NCBI GenBank assembly: GCA_036571765.1
Contig: BROE01000013.1
Coordinates: 10,877,690-10,941,689, forward strand
Length of the DNA: 64,000 bases
Reading direction: 5' to 3'
DNA from: Plecoglossus altivelis
Taxonomy: Eukaryota > Chordata > Actinopteri > Osmeriformes > Plecoglossidae
The position numbers were made by a program, and so were the translations under genes. A model generated the notes under the pieces. It was not told the DNA's origin. It saw only the letters and a list, made by a program, of their open reading frames with translations, and did not search any database. Positions 61,867 through 64,000 of the stretch are shown one piece after another; within the stretch, counting starts at the first letter, position 1, and each line of letters begins with the position of its first letter.

Positions 61867-64000
61867 ACAATAGCTCAACTATAATTGATGCCAATTTGAA
61901 TAATAACAAATCTGAAGCTTTTCTGACACTTTACTGATTCTAATCTCCCATGCTGTCCATATTTTTATGTATCACTTTCTTGTTGACTTGGTAGGGAATA
62001 TTGTTTAGACGGGATCACATTTTTGTATGAATTCTTTATAGTGCCAACATGCAGGCATCTTGCTGTTGAGTCCCAGTGCTTTAAAAAGAGTAGTTTTGAT
62101 AAATTGCCGTTTTCATGTTAGCATTTCTGTCCATTGCATTGATTAACAGTCTTGCCATCTTTAACTTCTATGTTTATTTAAAGAGAAAATACCTTCAAAG
62201 AAATCCAGAAGACTTCTTAAGATTCCTTACCTTTGAGAAGTGTTTGGAGTATTTAATCAGAGTTAAAATACAGTGGGACAGGAGACAAAATAGAGACATG
62301 CATAATAATAATTGTAGAGAAATTGAATGTAAACAGTAATTGTTACCGTGTGAACACATCTGAATTTCATTATAAGAATAATGTAACTTTGTGATTTCAT
62401 CTTCGTATTAAGTTCCATCTTCATTTTGTCTGAGACTGCAAACACTTTTAACACCAACATCAATGTTAATGCTGGAGACTTAAGAAATCATTATTCTCCC
62501 TAATAGATACAAACTATTAGTATAGAAACTGTTAACCTTCTTGTGGAGAAGTTCTGAAACAAACGTAGCTTCCCAGTGAAAGCTCAAGTGTCCATCTCTA
62601 AATTCCACTTGTCACTTTAAATATTCCTGCACTCTATCCTTAGAGGGAAAAGAACCTTCAACATTTGTTTCTTAAGAATAAACACAACACATACTGTGTA
62701 AAATCACTATGCATGAACACAGACTCTTGGCTTGATAAACATTTTTCTGGGAATTATTTCTAACACAATGTATAAACAGCCCAGTTTTGCCATTTGACAA
62801 TAATTCTTCATTATTGCTAGACATGCAACAAGCTAGTCCTCTGCAGTGGGACTCCAGCTTTCAGGCTCATGTGCTGCATGATTAAGACAGATTATGGTGG
62901 CCTACTGAGGACACTATCCCTGGTAAGCAAGCAAGTTGTGGTCTACAGCACTCATTACATGTGGTCACTGAGGGATTCTATGCATGGTCGTCTAATTAGA
63001 CCAAATAAATGAGTGGAAGTCATTCAAAATGAGGCATTGGGCTACTACTAAGGGACAATGGGCTCCAAACTCTATTACATCCATAGTAAAAAAGAATTAA
63101 TCTTGCCTATGGTGTGTGACCTCCACCTTTGTAAGGACTGTTTAATATTCTGTCTGTATTTCATAACTTGGAGTCTCATTCAGACCATGCTCACAATCCA
63201 CTACATCTTGGTTCGGAGCACCAGTCTTTAAATCTTTTATTAGTTAAAACATAAATACCAAAATGGAATGGAGTGAAAAGTGTGTGAAATTGAAGAGGAA
63301 GATATCTATATTATTGGACATTTTCATCCTTGTTCCACCAATAGGTGAACTTGACTCATATTGAACATTCTTTTTATGAGTAAGTAAGAATAAGGAGGTG
63401 TGGAAAAAATAACTTTGGTTAAAATACTCAAAAAGGGAGGACAGGAGTCCGGCGGAGTGTAATTGTATCTTCTTATATCTTGCCATGTAATTAGTTTGTC
63501 CCTTTAACAGCCATTCACCTGTTGGGTTTAAGCAAACTGTGGACATTATGAGCATCCCAATTAGAGCTGAATCACAGTTCCTGATAATGGACTCAGTTTT
63601 TGTTTATCTTTAATCCACATGCCCCAATAATTGTTCCTATCGTCCCTTAGAGTACTGACAATAATAGGTTCTGATTGATATGATTGTGGAGGTGCGTCGC
63701 CAAGGGAATTCGTTACAGGATAATGGGAAAGAAAGCCTCTCACCACCAGTGGCTGAATTGGATGCTGACATCACAGTGCCATCTCCAAATACCTCTCCTG
63801 TCTCCCTCTGATTTTGCCCCTCCCGATCTTTCTAATTAATAAGTCTGTCTGTATCCCTGTATGTTATTTAAAGCTAGAGATCCTCCCTCGCACAGTACCA
63901 CAGTATTGCATCTGTCTGCATCTCTACGTTTGTATGTCTGCGTGTATGCGCACTGATTGTGCTACCAATCCTGCCAGCCAGCCAGTGAACGAGCAGCGAG

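Larger units (their letters stand above)
57049..64000. other. Right-hand non-coding region
   Basis: No gene is supported on either strand. Contents: a 22-bp tandem array at 59783-59860, a GC-richer patch to about 60100, the second MEF2-type palindrome at 60485, and a CAGTACA repeat at 61821-61866. Upstream non-coding lingo1 exons could lie here but cannot be recognised. Confidence 0.55.

Overview
The window is vertebrate nuclear DNA, almost certainly from a teleost fish. It is AT-rich and has spliced genes with GT-AG introns mostly of 0.1-3 kb, CA/TC/AT microsatellites, and a short inverted-repeat DNA transposon of a type familiar from fish genomes. I see four protein-coding genes, all of known vertebrate families, and no bacterial-type features (operons, CRISPR, phage). 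I found no undescribed system; the notable points concern gene order, one extra exon, and candidate regulatory DNA.

Layout. (1) 105-8640, minus strand: trpm5, a Ca2+-activated monovalent cation channel. I placed 23 coding exons by splice sites and reading phase, giving 1175 codons; the last part of the coiled-coil tail lies beyond the left edge. (2) 8641-11567: the interval between the divergent 5' ends of trpm5 and cdkn1c. It holds two perfect octamer motifs, a 34-bp near-palindrome, a 208-bp hAT-like MITE, a CA repeat and a promoter-proximal FOXO/CCAAT pair. (3) 11568-12226, plus strand: a two-exon cdkn1c (p57/Kip2-type CDK inhibitor, 186 aa), with an AU-rich stretch downstream. (4) 16408-29919, minus strand: a complete kcnq1 voltage-gated K+ channel gene with 17 coding exons (696 codons) in 13.5 kb. 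It has a 57-nt phase-symmetric exon that I cannot match to the human gene as I know it. (5) 29920-47343: about 17 kb with no supported gene. (6) 47344-49200, minus strand: the main coding exon of lingo1 (LRR-Ig transmembrane protein), with a probable short 5' coding exon at 55843-55854. (7) 55889 to the end: purine-rich DNA, tandem repeats and old retroelement-like tails, with no supported gene.

Trpm5, kcnq1 and cdkn1c are neighbours in the human 11p15.5 imprinted region. Human order is TRPM5(-) KCNQ1(+) CDKN1C(-); here it is trpm5(-) cdkn1c(+) kcnq1(-). That is what one inversion of the KCNQ1-CDKN1C block would give, keeping those two convergent. Lingo1 (human 15q24) beside kcnq1 is a second difference from human synteny. 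Family functions come from established knowledge; exon coordinates were read from the sequence by splice-site and phase bookkeeping, with no transcript data.
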